A stretch of 64,000 bases of DNA from an uncultured Tropicimonas sp. (GTDB lineage Bacteria; Pseudomonadota; Alphaproteobacteria; Rhodobacterales; Rhodobacteraceae), in the NCBI GenBank assembly GCA_947497945.1, contig CANMIP010000007.1, forward strand, positions 124,001-188,000, given 5' to 3'. The translations under genes and the position numbers were made by a program. This document shows positions 19,992 through 28,437 of this stretch, piece by piece (position 1 is the stretch's first letter; the number at the start of each line of letters is the position of its first letter). The notes beneath the pieces are model-generated. The model was not told where the DNA came from. It did not search any database and saw only the letters and a list, made by a program, of their open reading frames with translations.

Positions 19992-20348
19992 ATTGGGCGT
20001 CGGCCTTGCGGAGGGAGCGGACCTTCGCTGCGTTGGCAAAACGCGGAACGCAAGCCGGGCGAACGACAGCCCGCCGGGACGGTCTGTCGCTCGCCCGGCG
20101 CCTTCGGCTTGTCTCCGGGCAAACCGGCACCAAGCTCCAAAGACCGCAAACCGCTCCTTTCAACACATGGACCAAGTTGCGCCGTGACCGCTCCGTTGCC
20201 CGACTGCCATGCATTCACCTTGCCGCTCTTCGCGGGTAATGTCGGGCCGAACGGCTGTCGCGGGACAGCCCTGGAACATATCCGGGGCGAGTCGAGCCTG
20301 TCCCCTGCCTCCCTTGCCGGCCCCAACGAATGACTAGGAAACGCCAGA
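19992..20348. other. 357-bp gap between deoB and add
   Basis: No gene is supported. Two structures are visible. One is a copy of the dispersed repeat (20006-20031, reverse orientation). The other is a hairpin of 15-nt arms with one mismatch, CCGGGCGAACGACAG / CTGTCGCTCGCCCGG (20055-20069 and 20084-20098), without a T-run. The add gene begins after a weak GGAA ribosome-binding site. Confidence 0.5.
20006..20031 (-). repeat. Dispersed intergenic repeat, copy 2
   Basis: Reverse-strand copy of the repeat at 16929-16954 (24/26 identical; core GCAGCGAAGGTCCGCT on the minus strand). It lies 14 bp after the deoB stop, next to the imperfect hairpin at 20055-20098. Confidence 0.6.
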
Positions 20349-21335
20349 ATGAAGTCCCTTCCCAAGATCGAGCTGCACCTGCATCTTGAAGGCGCCGCCC
20401 GGCCCGAATTCGTTCGTGCGCTCGCAGCCGAGAAGAATGCCGACATCTCTGGCATCTTCGATGAACGTGGCGCCTATGCCTATGATGGCTTTGTTGATTT
20501 CCTGCGGGTCTACGAGGCTGCAACCTCGGTGCTGAAGTCCCCGCAGGATTATGCGCGCCTGACGACATCCGTGCTCGAAGACCTCGCCGAACATGGCGTC
20601 ATCTATGCCGAAACCTTCGTCTCTCCCGATTTCTGCGGTGGCGGCGACCTCGCGGCCTGGCGCGACTACCTCGCGGCGATGCAGGAGGCCAGCACGGCTG
20701 TCGAGGCACAGGGCGGGCCGATCCTCCGGGGGATCGTGACCCCGATCCGGCATTTCGGCCCCGAACGGGCCAAGGCCCCGGCCATGTGCGCCGCCGAGAC
20801 CGTTGGCGACTGGATCGTCGGGCTGGGCATGGGGGGCGACGAGAATAGCGGCCATCCCCGCGATTTCACCTGGGCTTTCGACTGTGCCCGCGAGGCCGGG
20901 CTCAGGCTCACGAACCATGCCGGCGAATGGCGCGGCCCCGAAAGCGTGCGCGAGAGCATCGAGGATCTCGGCGTCGAGCGCATCGGCCATGGTGTGCGCG
21001 CCATCGAGGATCCGGCCCTGGTCGACTATCTCGCCGCAAGCGGCATCGTGCTGGAGGTCTGCCCGGGCTCGAATGTCGCGCTTGGTGTCTACCCGGACTG
21101 GGCCGCCCATCCGATCGCAAGGCTGCGCGATGCCGGCGTGAAGGTCACGATCTCGACCGACGATCCGCCCTTCTTCCACACCACGCTCAGCCACGAATAT
21201 GAGCGACTTGCCGAGACCTTCGGATGGGGAGAGGAAGATTTTGCCGCGCTCAACCGGGTTGCCGCCGAGGCCGCCTTCTGCGATTTCGAAACCCGATCTG
21301 TCCTGATGAAGAAACTGGAACAAGCCGATGTATGA
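20349..21335 (+). CDS. add: Adenosine deaminase
   Basis: Zinc amidohydrolase deaminating adenosine and deoxyadenosine to inosine and deoxyinosine. 328 residues. The N-terminal metal ligands are His10 and His12 in [27 protein letters not shown] and the terminal STDDPPFF supply the remaining His/Glu/Asp residues. The gene overlaps upp by 8 bp, making a second salvage unit just after cdd-deoA-deoB. Some members of this group prefer other purine nucleosides, so exact specificity is not proven. Confidence 0.94.
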   Translation: MKSLPKIELHLHLEGAARPEFVRALAAEKNADISGIFDERGAYAYDGFVDFLRVYEAATSVLKSPQDYARLTTSVLEDLAEHGVIYAETFVSPDFCGGGDLAAWRDYLAAMQEASTAVEAQGGPILRGIVTPIRHFGPERAKAPAMCAAETVGDWIVGLGMGGDENSGHPRDFTWAFDCAREAGLRLTNHAGEWRGPESVRESIEDLGVERIGHGVRAIEDPALVDYLAASGIVLEVCPGSNVALGVYPDWAAHPIARLRDAGVKVTISTDDPPFFHTTLSHEYERLAETFGWGEEDFAALNRVAAEAAFCDFETRSVLMKKLEQADV

Positions 21336-21960
21336 CCATCTGACCGTCGTCGATCACCCGCTGGTGCAGCACAAGCTCACGATCATGCGCGACAAGGACA
21401 CGTCCACCCACAAGTTCCGGCAGCTGCTGCGCGAGATTTCCCAGCTCATCGCCTATGAGGTCACCCGCGAGCTCGACACCGAGCAGGTCACCATCGAGAC
21501 GCCGATCACCGAGATGCAATCGCCCAAGCTGGCCGGCAAGAAGATGGCGCTGATCTCGATCCTGCGGGCGGGCAACGGCCTGCTCGACGGCATCCTGGAG
21601 CTGATCCCCGGCGCGCGGGTCGGCTTCGTCGGTCTCTACCGCGATCCCGAAACGCTGGAGCCGGTGCAATATTACTTCAAGGTGCCGCCGGAAATGCAGG
21701 ACCGCCTCGTCATCGTCGTCGACCCGATGCTGGCAACCGGCAACTCCTCCGCTGCCGCCATCGACCTGCTCAAGCAGGCCGGCGCCACGAATATCCGCTT
21801 CCTCTGCCTGCTGGCCGCCCCCGAGGGTGTCGCGCGCATGAAACAGGCACATCCGGACGTGCCGATCGTCACCGCCGCGCTCGACAGCCATCTCAACGAT
21901 CACGGCTATATCGTGCCCGGTCTGGGCGATGCCGGGGACCGGATGTTCGGCACGAAGTGA
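21328..21960 (+). CDS. upp: Uracil phosphoribosyltransferase
   Basis: Joins uracil and PRPP to UMP. 210 residues, full length. The PRPP-binding loop [11 protein letters not shown] is at 131-141, with the type I PRTase fold, [10 protein letters not shown] at 80-89 and the C-terminal [12 protein letters not shown] uracil-binding region. Its start lies inside the end of add (8-bp overlap). It captures the uracil released by the thymidine/uridine phosphorylase step of the same region. Confidence 0.97.
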   Translation: MYDHLTVVDHPLVQHKLTIMRDKDTSTHKFRQLLREISQLIAYEVTRELDTEQVTIETPITEMQSPKLAGKKMALISILRAGNGLLDGILELIPGARVGFVGLYRDPETLEPVQYYFKVPPEMQDRLVIVVDPMLATGNSSAAAIDLLKQAGATNIRFLCLLAAPEGVARMKQAHPDVPIVTAALDSHLNDHGYIVPGLGDAGDRMFGTK

Positions 21961-22042
21961 GTCCCAAAAGAATCATTGCGAATCATTTAAAGTGGTGAGC
22001 CAAAATCTCCTTTACAGGATTCCACTGATTCGCCATGGTCAT

Positions 22043-22060
22043 CCCACAAAATATTGTGGG
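22043..22060 (+). promoter_or_regulatory. Hairpin covering the Shine-Dalgarno of the SPOR gene
   Basis: A 7-bp inverted repeat CCCACAA / TTGTGGG with a 4-nt AATA loop ends in the GTGGG that begins the ribosome-binding site GGGAG, 8 bp before the chosen ATG at 22068. In mRNA the stem would pair part of the Shine-Dalgarno, so it may limit translation. Confidence 0.45.
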
Positions 22061-22067
22061 AGAAACC

Positions 22068-22796
22068 ATGATGATGCGGGGAATGGCAGTTTCCCTGCTG
22101 GCGATGGGCATCGCCACTGGAGCAGGTCAGGCAAAAACGCTTGAGACAATCGGACCGTCGGCGGCGCCCCCGCCGGCCAGTTTTGGTGTGGCAATTCAAG
22201 TTGGAGCGAAGGGGACGATTCCATCCATGCCGCAGGCGAGCGACATCTGGGCCATGAAGGCCCAGCATGAGAATGACACGGGGATAAGGACCGCGGAAGC
22301 GGCGGTGACAGGCACGCGCCCGGTCTACGGGCTGCCGACCCTGCCGAAAGGGTACAAATACGCATTCGGCGAAGGGCGGCACAATCCCAACCGCGGCGAG
22401 AGAACCCAGTCGGGGCGGGCGCAGATGAACCGGATCTGGACCGAGGAGGTCCCGTCCCGGCTTGTCAGCCCACAGGCGGCGGATGCGGGGCTCGAGATCA
22501 AGGGCTACAAGGTCGCGAATTCCAGCAATGGCAACTATCGCGCCTCCAGCAAGAGCATCATCGTCCCGCGGCATTTCAATCTGCAGGTCGCAACCTACCG
22601 CTCCACCAAGAGCGCGCAGTATGCGGTTGGCCGGTTGGAGGCGAGGGGCATCCGGGCGCGGGTCGTCGAAGTCGAAAAGGCGGGACGGACCCTGAGCATG
22701 GTCCAGGCCGGTCCCTTCGCCAACGAGGCCCAGACCCGGTCGGCATTGTCCACCGCGCACGCGGTCGGATACACGAACGCCTACATGAAACGTTGA
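22068..22796 (+). CDS. Secreted SPOR-domain protein
   Basis: 242-residue protein. A hydrophobic N-terminus (MMMRGMAVSLLAMGIATG, probable cleavage after GQAKT-region alanine) indicates export to the periplasm. The middle is low-complexity and unrecognised. The C-terminal about 78 residues (NLQVATYRSTKSAQYAVGRLEARG... MVQAGPFANEAQTRSAL) form a SPOR domain, which binds denuded septal peptidoglycan. I start at ATG 22068 because the signal peptide follows directly and GGGAG is in place; an in-frame ATG at 22035 would bury the signal sequence. A monocistronic unit closed by a strong terminator is likely. A role in cell division or wall remodelling is inferred from the domain only. Confidence 0.85.
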   Translation: MMMRGMAVSLLAMGIATGAGQAKTLETIGPSAAPPPASFGVAIQVGAKGTIPSMPQASDIWAMKAQHENDTGIRTAEAAVTGTRPVYGLPTLPKGYKYAFGEGRHNPNRGERTQSGRAQMNRIWTEEVPSRLVSPQAADAGLEIKGYKVANSSNGNYRASSKSIIVPRHFNLQVATYRSTKSAQYAVGRLEARGIRARVVEVEKAGRTLSMVQAGPFANEAQTRSALSTAHAVGYTNAYMKR

Positions 22797-22850
22797 ACGA
22801 CAGATAAAAAACCAAGAAGAAGAGACACGAGGCAGGTCTCATCCAGGCTA

Positions 22851-22888
22851 ACGCCCCGCCCCGAAAAGGGCGGGGCGTCACCGTTTTT
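22851..22888 (+). terminator. Intrinsic terminator of the SPOR gene
   Basis: Perfect 11-bp stem ACGCCCCGCCC / GGGCGGGGCGT with loop CGAAAA, followed after five bases by TTTTT (22884-22888). It starts 54 bp after the stop codon at 22796. Confidence 0.88.
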
Positions 22889-22893
22889 GGGGG

Positions 22894-22909
22894 GCAGCGA
22901 GTGAACGCT
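22894..22909 (+). repeat. Dispersed intergenic repeat, weak copy 3
   Basis: GCAGCGAGTGAACGCT resembles the core of the repeat seen at 16929 and 20006 (reverse). It directly follows the SPOR terminator. The match is short, so membership is tentative. Confidence 0.35.
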
Positions 22910-23136
22910 GCGGCGGTTCTGTCAAGGCCGTCGGAGACGTGCCGGGCGGTGCCCGACGGGCCGGCGACCGAGGCGCTTCCGAAGGACAGGTCCGGCGGGT
23001 CCGGTTCGCGGGCTTCTCTCTTACGTAAGTCGTCTTGCCGACAGTGCATCTCGGCATTGCGGCAATCCGCATGGTGGGGCTGGCGCGCCTGTCTTATCAC
23101 GGCATCGTGGGAGCGATCCTCCCCAATTCTGAGGAA

Positions 23137-23289
23137 ATGACGATGACCCAGGAACCTGGTGCCCGCCCTCTCGCGGATGCCGCGCGACCGCGCGAACCGG
23201 GGGCACTGAGCGACGAAATCCTCTCGGCGCTCCGTCTCCCAGGCCAGGATTTCAGGGCCCTCGTCGCCCGGGGCGCACCGTCCGTGTGA
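23137..23289 (+). CDS. Possible 50-residue hypothetical protein
   Basis: Short frame MTMTQEPGARPLADAARP... ending ARGAPSV, preceded by GAGGAA close to the ATG. No family, signal peptide or membrane segment is recognised, and the Ala/Pro/Arg-rich composition is what random high-GC sequence gives. It sits alone in a 915-bp stretch (22797-23711) without any clear gene. I list it only because it has a plausible ribosome-binding site. Confidence 0.2.
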   Translation: MTMTQEPGARPLADAARPREPGALSDEILSALRLPGQDFRALVARGAPSV

Positions 23290-23561
23290 CGCCCCGCTCA
23301 AGGCCGCAACAGCGGCGTTGTGTCCGGGTTGTGCTATAACGATACACGTGGTGTTGTCGCGCGCGATCCGGACCGCAAACCGAACTAGCCAGAAGCCTGC
23401 CCGCGCAGATCCCGCTTCTCCGAATGGAAACAAAAGGTAGCTCTTGAATTTGACTCCTCAAAGCAAAGCGACCGGCGCCAAGGCGCATTCCGTTCCGACA
23501 GGGGCATGCGCGCGCCCGGCCCGAGGCCCGTTCGGTGCGCGACCACGATCCGGGAACAGCC

Positions 23562-23581
23562 GGTCGGGCACATGCCCGGCC
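23562..23581 (+). terminator. Terminator-like hairpin in the mmd leader (possible attenuator)
   Basis: Stem GGTCGGGC / GCCCGGCC (8 bp with one G-T pair), loop ACAT, followed directly by TTTCTT. It lies about 130 bp upstream of the mmdA start codon and about 225 bp downstream of a TATAAC sequence at 23335 that could be a -10 box. It could be premature termination in an untranslated leader or the end of an unseen upstream transcript. Confidence 0.45.
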
Positions 23582-23692
23582 TTTCTTCAGAAGGCTGCAC
23601 CCGATCCAAGCGTTGCGAAAGCCAGGGCCGCGTGCCCGCGGGGAGGACCCCGGCTTTTGTCAAGAAACCTCATGCCCCAAAAGGGCACGGCC

Positions 23693-23710
23693 TTAGGAGA
23701 ACAGTCCTAA
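23693..23710 (+). promoter_or_regulatory. Hairpin sequestering the mmdA Shine-Dalgarno
   Basis: TTAGGA (23693-23698) pairs perfectly with TCCTAA (23705-23710) across a GAACAG loop. The stem contains most of the AGGAG ribosome-binding site (23695-23699) and ends one base before the mmdA ATG at 23712. This geometry is suited to translational control. Confidence 0.5.
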
Positions 23711-23711
23711 C

Positions 23712-25265
23712 ATGGCAATAGACAAGAAACTTGCGGACGAGTTGGAGAAACGGCGCGCCCATGCGCTTGAAGGTGGCGGCCAGAAAAAGGCCGATGACCG
23801 ACATGCGAAGGGGCGGCTGACGGCGCGTGAGCGTCTCGATGCGCTTTTCTCCAAAGGAACATTCCAGGAATTCGGGCTGCACGCCAAGCACCGGACCCGC
23901 CATTTCGGCATGGACAAGAAGGACATTCCGACCGACGGCGTCGTCGTTGGCACGGGCTTCGTGGACGGGCGTCCCGTTGCGGCCTTCTCCCAGGATTTCG
24001 GCGTTGTGGGCGGCTCCCTGGGTGAAATTCACTCCAAGAAGATCTGCCACACGCTCGATCACGCCGTGAAAGCCGGCATCCCGGTCATCGGCTTCAACGA
24101 TTCGGGCGGAGCCCGGATCCAGGAAGGCGTCGGCTCGCTGGCTGGCTATGGCCAGGTGTTCTATCGCAATGTGATGCTCTCCGGCGTCGTGCCGCAGATC
24201 TCCATCATCGCTGGCCCCTGCGCCGGTGGCGCGGCGTACTCGCCGGCCCTGACCGACTTCATCATCATGACCCGCGAAAATGCGCAGATGTTCATCTGCG
24301 GTCCGGAAGTCATCCGCTCGGTCACCGGTGAAGTCACGACTATGGACGAGATCGGCTCCGCGCGCGCGCATGCCTCGATCTCCGGCAACATCCACTTCAT
24401 CGCCGATAGCGACGCGCATGCCGTGGCCCTTGCCCACCGGTTGCTCTCGTTCCTGCCGTCCAACAACATGCAGGATCCGCCGCACCATGTGGCAGCGGAT
24501 CTCTCGATTGTCGACGATCCGACGATGGACGAGCTGGTTCCTTCCGATCCCAAGTCGCCCTTCGATGTGCGTGAAGTGATCAAGAAGATGGCGGACGACG
24601 CCGACTTCCTCGAAGTGCAGGAACTCTTCGCGCAGAATATCGTCATCGGCTTCGGCCGGATCGGCGGCATTGTCGTGGGTTTTGTCGGCAACCAGCCGAT
24701 GGCGAAAGCCGGCACGCTCGATATCGACGCCTCCGACAAGGCGGCGCGTTTCGTGCGCTTCTGCAACGTCTACAATATCCCGATCGTCACCCTGGTCGAC
24801 GTCCCCGGCTTCCTGCCCGGCGTCAAGCAGGAGCAGCAAGGCATCATCCGCCACGGCGCCAAGATGCTCTTTGCCTATGCTTCCGCCACGGTGCCGAAGA
24901 TCACGGTCATCATGCGCAAGGCCTATGGCGGCGCGTATCTGGCCATGTGCTCCGAGGATATGGGCGCGGACCGGGTCATCGCCTGGCCGACCGCGGAAAT
25001 CGCCGTGATGGGCGCGGAAGGGGCTTCCAACATCCTCTACCGCAAGGAGATCAAGGAAGCAGAGAACCCCGCCGAGAAGGCCAAGGAGCTTATCGCAGAG
25101 TATCGCGAAGAGTTCGCCACGCCCTATCTCGCCGCCGGTGAACTCATGGCCCATGACGTCATCCAGCCGCGCGAGACCCGCTCGGCCGTGGCGCTCGCCC
25201 TGCGTGGCCTGATGTCCAAGCGCGAAACCCGTCCGCCGAAGAAACACGGCAACATTCCGCTTTAA
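23712..25265 (+). CDS. mmdA: Methylmalonyl-CoA decarboxylase alpha subunit (acyl-CoA carboxyltransferase)
   Basis: Carboxyltransferase of the PccB/MmdA family (517 residues). It moves the carboxyl group of an acyl-CoA such as (S)-methylmalonyl-CoA to biotin on the partner carrier. Crotonase-fold landmarks are INDSGGARIQEG-like FNDSGGARIQEGVGSLAGYG, AGPCAGGAAYSPALTDF, LVDVPGFLPGVKQEQQG and MRKAYGGAYLAM. The C-terminus PPKKHGNIPL is typical of MmdA rather than of PccB. The three genes that follow (OadG-like, biotin carrier, OadB-like) show that it belongs to a Na+-pumping decarboxylase, not to propionyl-CoA carboxylase. Glutaconyl-CoA or malonyl-CoA are alternative substrates. Confidence 0.88.
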   Translation: MAIDKKLADELEKRRAHALEGGGQKKADDRHAKGRLTARERLDALFSKGTFQEFGLHAKHRTRHFGMDKKDIPTDGVVVGTGFVDGRPVAAFSQDFGVVGGSLGEIHSKKICHTLDHAVKAGIPVIGFNDSGGARIQEGVGSLAGYGQVFYRNVMLSGVVPQISIIAGPCAGGAAYSPALTDFIIMTRENAQMFICGPEVIRSVTGEVTTMDEIGSARAHASISGNIHFIADSDAHAVALAHRLLSFLPSNNMQDPPHHVAADLSIVDDPTMDELVPSDPKSPFDVREVIKKMADDADFLEVQELFAQNIVIGFGRIGGIVVGFVGNQPMAKAGTLDIDASDKAARFVRFCNVYNIPIVTLVDVPGFLPGVKQEQQGIIRHGAKMLFAYASATVPKITVIMRKAYGGAYLAMCSEDMGADRVIAWPTAEIAVMGAEGASNILYRKEIKEAENPAEKAKELIAEYREEFATPYLAAGELMAHDVIQPRETRSAVALALRGLMSKRETRPPKKHGNIPL

Positions 25266-25280
25266 GGAGAAAGGTTTCCC

Positions 25281-25682
25281 ATGCTTGAAGCCCTGGCAAT
25301 TATCGGCACCGGCTTTGCCGTCGTGATGTCGGTCCTGGCGGCAATCTGGGGGGCCTGTGCCCTGGTTGGTCTCTTCTTCACCCGTGAGAAGAAAGAAGTA
25401 AAACCGACCGAGGCCGCTCCCGTGCCGCCGCGTGCCGCCGTCGCCTCGCGCGCCGGCGTGCCGCCGCACCACCTCGCCGCGATCTCCGCGGCAGTGGCGG
25501 ATGTCTTCGGGCCCGGCTACGTGGTTACCCGCGTCGCCGCGCCCTCCCATGTCGTGACCGACTGGCCCATGGAGGGCCGCAAAGACACCTTTGCCGGTCG
25601 CCGCATTCGAACAGCCTGGGGTCCCACCCGGCTCACCCTCGGTGGTGAAACCCCCAATATTCTGAGAGGACAAGACCAATGA
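25281..25682 (+). CDS. oadG: OadG/MmdD-like membrane subunit of Na+-pumping decarboxylase
   Basis: 133-residue small subunit. It has one N-terminal transmembrane helix (about 5-33, IIGTGFAVVMSVLAAIWGACALVGLFF), then a charged EKKEVKP stretch and a cytosolic tail containing HHLAAISAAVADVFGPGY. Such proteins anchor the carboxyltransferase and biotin carrier to the membrane beta subunit. ATG 25281 follows AAGGAGAAAGG, 15 bp after mmdA. It overlaps the biotin-carrier gene by 4 bp (ATGA). Family sequence conservation is low, so identification rests on topology and position. Confidence 0.8.
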   Translation: MLEALAIIGTGFAVVMSVLAAIWGACALVGLFFTREKKEVKPTEAAPVPPRAAVASRAGVPPHHLAAISAAVADVFGPGYVVTRVAAPSHVVTDWPMEGRKDTFAGRRIRTAWGPTRLTLGGETPNILRGQDQ

Positions 25683-26068
25683 AACGCCTTCGGATTACCG
25701 TTCAGGGCATTGCCTACGAAGTGACCGTCGAGGATCTCGACATCGACACTCCCGCAGCCGTTGCCGCCGCTCCTGCCCCCGCCGCCATCGCTGCACCTGC
25801 CGCCGCCGCTCCGGCCGCCGCCCCGGCTCCGGCGCCCGCCGCTGCCCCGGCAGGCGACGGCGCCGTGCCCAGCCCGCTGGCCGGCACCGTGGTCTCCGTC
25901 GACGTTTCCGTCGGTCAGAAGGTCAGCCAGGGTGACACGCTTCTGGTTCTCGAAGCCATGAAGATGAACACCAATATCGGCGCTCCCTCCGACGGCACCG
26001 TCACCGCCGTCAACGTGGCTGCCGGTGCAACCGTGACCGAGGGACAGGTCCTCGTCACCCTTTCCTAA
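25679..26068 (+). CDS. mmdC: Biotin carboxyl-carrier subunit of the decarboxylase
   Basis: 129 residues: a short N-terminal beta segment (MKRLRITVQGIAYEVTVEDL), an Ala/Pro-rich flexible linker at about 26-58, and a biotinyl domain with EAMKMN whose Lys95 is the biotin site. The long AP linker lets the biotin swing between MmdA and the membrane beta subunit. It overlaps the OadG-like gene by 4 bp and lies 15 bp before the beta-subunit gene, which has its own AAGGAGG site. Confidence 0.92.
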   Translation: MKRLRITVQGIAYEVTVEDLDIDTPAAVAAAPAPAAIAAPAAAAPAAAPAPAPAAAPAGDGAVPSPLAGTVVSVDVSVGQKVSQGDTLLVLEAMKMNTNIGAPSDGTVTAVNVAAGATVTEGQVLVTLS

Positions 26069-26083
26069 GGAGGCACTCCTCCC

Positions 26084-27235
26084 ATGGAAGCCACCACAAC
26101 AGAAGAACTTACCGGGCTTGCGGAGCTCTGGTCACTGACTGCCTTCCCTGATCTCACCATTCAGATGGTGGTGATGTGGGTGGTCATTGCCGTGCTTTTC
26201 TACCTCGCGGTCTGGAAACAGTACGAACCGCTCCTGCTCATCCCGATTGCCTTCGGGGCGCTGCTGGCCAACCTGCCGACGCAGGGCCTGGTCAACCTGC
26301 CTCATGGCGATCACCCGGGCGGGCTCTACTACTACATCTCGCTCGGCATCGAATACGAGATCTTCCCACCGCTCATCTTCCTGGGCGTCGGGGCACTGAC
26401 CGATTTTGGTCCGTTGATCGCCAACCCGCGCACGCTGCTTCTTGGCGCCGCGGCCCAGTTCGGGGTCTTCGCGACCTTTCTGGGGGCGACCGCCATCGGC
26501 TTCACACCCGAAGAAGCTGGCGCTGTCGCTATCATCGGTGGTGCCGACGGTCCGACCTCGATCTTCCTGGCAAACAAGCTCGCACCGCATCTGCTCGCGC
26601 CGATCGCGGTGGCCGCCTACAGCTACATGGCCCTGGTGCCGATGCTGCAGCCCCCGGTCATGCGGGCACTGACGACCGATGCGGAACGCAAGATCCGTAT
26701 GAAGTCGCTGCGCCAGGTGTCGCGTCTGGAGAAGCTCATCTTCGCCGGCATGGTCACCATTGTCGTCATCCTGCTGGTTCCGGCCGCAGCTGCCCTGATC
26801 GGTATGCTGATGCTGGGCAACTTCCTGCGCGAAAGCCTCGTGGCCGAGCGTCTCGTGAAGGCCGCGCAGAACGAGCTGATCAACGTCGTGACCATCTTCC
26901 TGGGCACGTCGGTCGGTATCACGATGACCGGCGAAGCGTTCCTGAACGCCTCGACGCTGAAGATCCTCGGACTTGGCGTCATCGCCTTTGGCATCGCCAC
27001 CGCTTGCGGCGTCCTCATGGCAAAGGCAATGAACCTCTTCTCGAAGAACAAGATCAACCCGTTGATCGGTTCTGCAGGGGTCTCCGCCGTGCCCATGGCC
27101 GCGCGTGTCAGCCAGGTCGAAGGCCAGAGAGCCGACCCCGGCAACTTCCTGCTGATGCACGCTATGGGTCCGAACGTGGCCGGCGTGATCGGCACGGCTG
27201 TTGTCGCCGGCTACTTCATCGCCGCCTACGGCTGA
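26084..27235 (+). CDS. oadB: Na+-translocating decarboxylase beta subunit
   Basis: 383-residue polytopic inner-membrane protein of the OadB/MmdB/GcdB family. It decarboxylates carboxybiotin and couples this to Na+ export. The signature [10 protein letters not shown] carries the essential Asp (Asp155 here). A second conserved region near the C-terminus ([18 protein letters not shown]) is also present, with about 9-10 hydrophobic segments. AAGGAGG precedes the ATG. It is the last gene of the mmdA-oadG-mmdC-oadB operon, followed by a terminator at 27283. Confidence 0.94.
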   Translation: MEATTTEELTGLAELWSLTAFPDLTIQMVVMWVVIAVLFYLAVWKQYEPLLLIPIAFGALLANLPTQGLVNLPHGDHPGGLYYYISLGIEYEIFPPLIFLGVGALTDFGPLIANPRTLLLGAAAQFGVFATFLGATAIGFTPEEAGAVAIIGGADGPTSIFLANKLAPHLLAPIAVAAYSYMALVPMLQPPVMRALTTDAERKIRMKSLRQVSRLEKLIFAGMVTIVVILLVPAAAALIGMLMLGNFLRESLVAERLVKAAQNELINVVTIFLGTSVGITMTGEAFLNASTLKILGLGVIAFGIATACGVLMAKAMNLFSKNKINPLIGSAGVSAVPMAARVSQVEGQRADPGNFLLMHAMGPNVAGVIGTAVVAGYFIAAYG

Positions 27236-27535
27236 GCAAAGACAGGACGGGCGGCCCCGCTGCCGCCCGCGCCGAAAGACAGCGCCCCCGCCGGGAAACC
27301 GGTCGGGGGCGTTCTCGTTTCCGCTATGGCAAGGGCTGTGTATCGGCTTCGAGCCGACAGCGGACCGGCGGGGCGCTGTCTCCACCCCTCCGGAGCCGTC
27401 CCGGACAGATGCTCCCGGAGCGCTCCAACAGGGTCTTGCAGCGGCAAATGCCGCGCGGAAACCCCGGTCACGCTGACAACGGGCTCTCCACGACTTTCAG
27501 GACGATGGCGAGGAACGACATGCGTCCCGGACGGT
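27236..27535. other. 300-bp gap after the decarboxylase operon
   Basis: Apart from the operon terminator at 27283-27320 nothing functional is recognised. The rest has no ribosome-binding site followed by a conserved frame. Confidence 0.5.
27283..27320 (+). terminator. Terminator of the decarboxylase operon
   Basis: Left arm CGCCCCCGCCGG pairs with CCGGTCGGGGGCG (one bulged T), loop GAAA, followed by TTCTCGTTT. It lies 48 bp beyond the oadB stop. Confidence 0.75.
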
Positions 27536-27997
27536 TCAGCCGATCTCCAGCTCCAGCCCGCCGGCATGCACGATCTCCGGTCCGCCGAAATCGAGCTGCA
27601 CGAGCTGCACCGGTTCCGGCGGTTCGTACCAGCGAATGGTGTCGCCATCGACCAGGTCCCGGACCGCGAAGATTCCGTCCCGATCCGCGCCGGCCGCCAT
27701 TCGCAGCCGGAGCCTTTGGTCCGGCGGCAAGACGAGGAAATCCTCCGGCCGCGCGCGGCCAAGCGCATCCGGCGCGATGCGCACCATGCGCCCGGTATGC
27801 GCAAAACTCTCAACCTGCCGGATCGTCACCGGCCCCTGTCCGCGCCGGATCACCCGGTCGCCGGGGGACAGCAGACAGGCCGGAATCGGTCCCTGTTCCG
27901 TGTAAAATGCGACCGAGGAAAGAATCCCCACTTCGCCCTGCGGCGCGGGTGCGCGCGAGGACCACCGCAATGCGGCTCCGAATACTGATAATCTCAT
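27536..27997 (-). CDS. Degenerate Hint-domain protein
   Basis: 153 residues that align along most of their length with the Rhodobacteraceae Hint_2 domain. The alignment runs through GPIPACLLSPGDRVIRRGQGPVTIRQVE, a MVRIAPDALGRARPEDFLVLPPDQRL segment corresponding to the usual SPxHR region, and a C-terminal GGPEIVHAGGLELE. The N-terminal nucleophile Cys seen in active Hint proteins (as in the homologue at 12904-14010) is replaced here by an SSVAF sequence, and the His of SPxHR is replaced by Gln. It is therefore probably not self-processing. It is convergent with the decarboxylase operon. Confidence 0.7.
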   Translation of the reverse strand: MRLSVFGAALRWSSRAPAPQGEVGILSSVAFYTEQGPIPACLLSPGDRVIRRGQGPVTIRQVESFAHTGRMVRIAPDALGRARPEDFLVLPPDQRLRLRMAAGADRDGIFAVRDLVDGDTIRWYEPPEPVQLVQLDFGGPEIVHAGGLELEIG

Positions 27998-28216
27998 CTG
28001 GCTGCTCGTGCCTTTTTTCTCTTTATTCCACGGAGGCTAAACGAACTCGGCGCGCCTTCCGAGACATATCCACAGATTTCTCCACAGAACCGACGGAGCG
28101 TTGCAAATCTGTAGTTTTTACTCTCGCATCCGCCCTTCAGCCTTGCTAGAAGGGCGCGAATTTGGATCGGGCGGCTGCGGGGCTGAAACAGGCTCTGCGG
28201 CTTTTCCGGTTTGAAA

Positions 28217-28301
28217 GCGGATGTGGCGGAACTGGTAGACGCACCAGATTTAGGTTCTGGCGCCGCGAGGCGTGGGGGTTCGAGTCCCTTCATCCGCACC
28301 A
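28217..28301 (+). tRNA. tRNA-Leu (UAG)
   Basis: 85-nt class II tRNA with acceptor GCGGATG / CATCCGC, discriminator A and encoded CCA. The anticodon stem is CCAGA / TCTGG with loop TTTAGGT, anticodon TAG at 28251-28253. It has a long variable arm around CGCCGCGAGGCG and a T arm GGGTTCGAGTCCC-type. It reads CUN leucine codons. It lies 136 bp upstream of tig on the same strand. Confidence 0.97.
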
Positions 28302-28437
28302 ACGGTGTTTCGACAGAAACGCCTACGACGTCTGGGCAGCAAAGCCGGGCGGCAGGCGATCCGCGGGATTGCCGGGAGCCTCCCCGGATTAGCGCGTGCA
28401 GGACCGTGGGCGCATGTGAGGAAGGAAGAGAAGAGCC

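Noticed and set aside
23712-25265. Propionyl-CoA carboxylase beta subunit (pccB)
   Set aside because: The family is the same, but the neighbours OadG-like, biotin carrier and OadB beta subunit, and the C-terminus, indicate the decarboxylase version.
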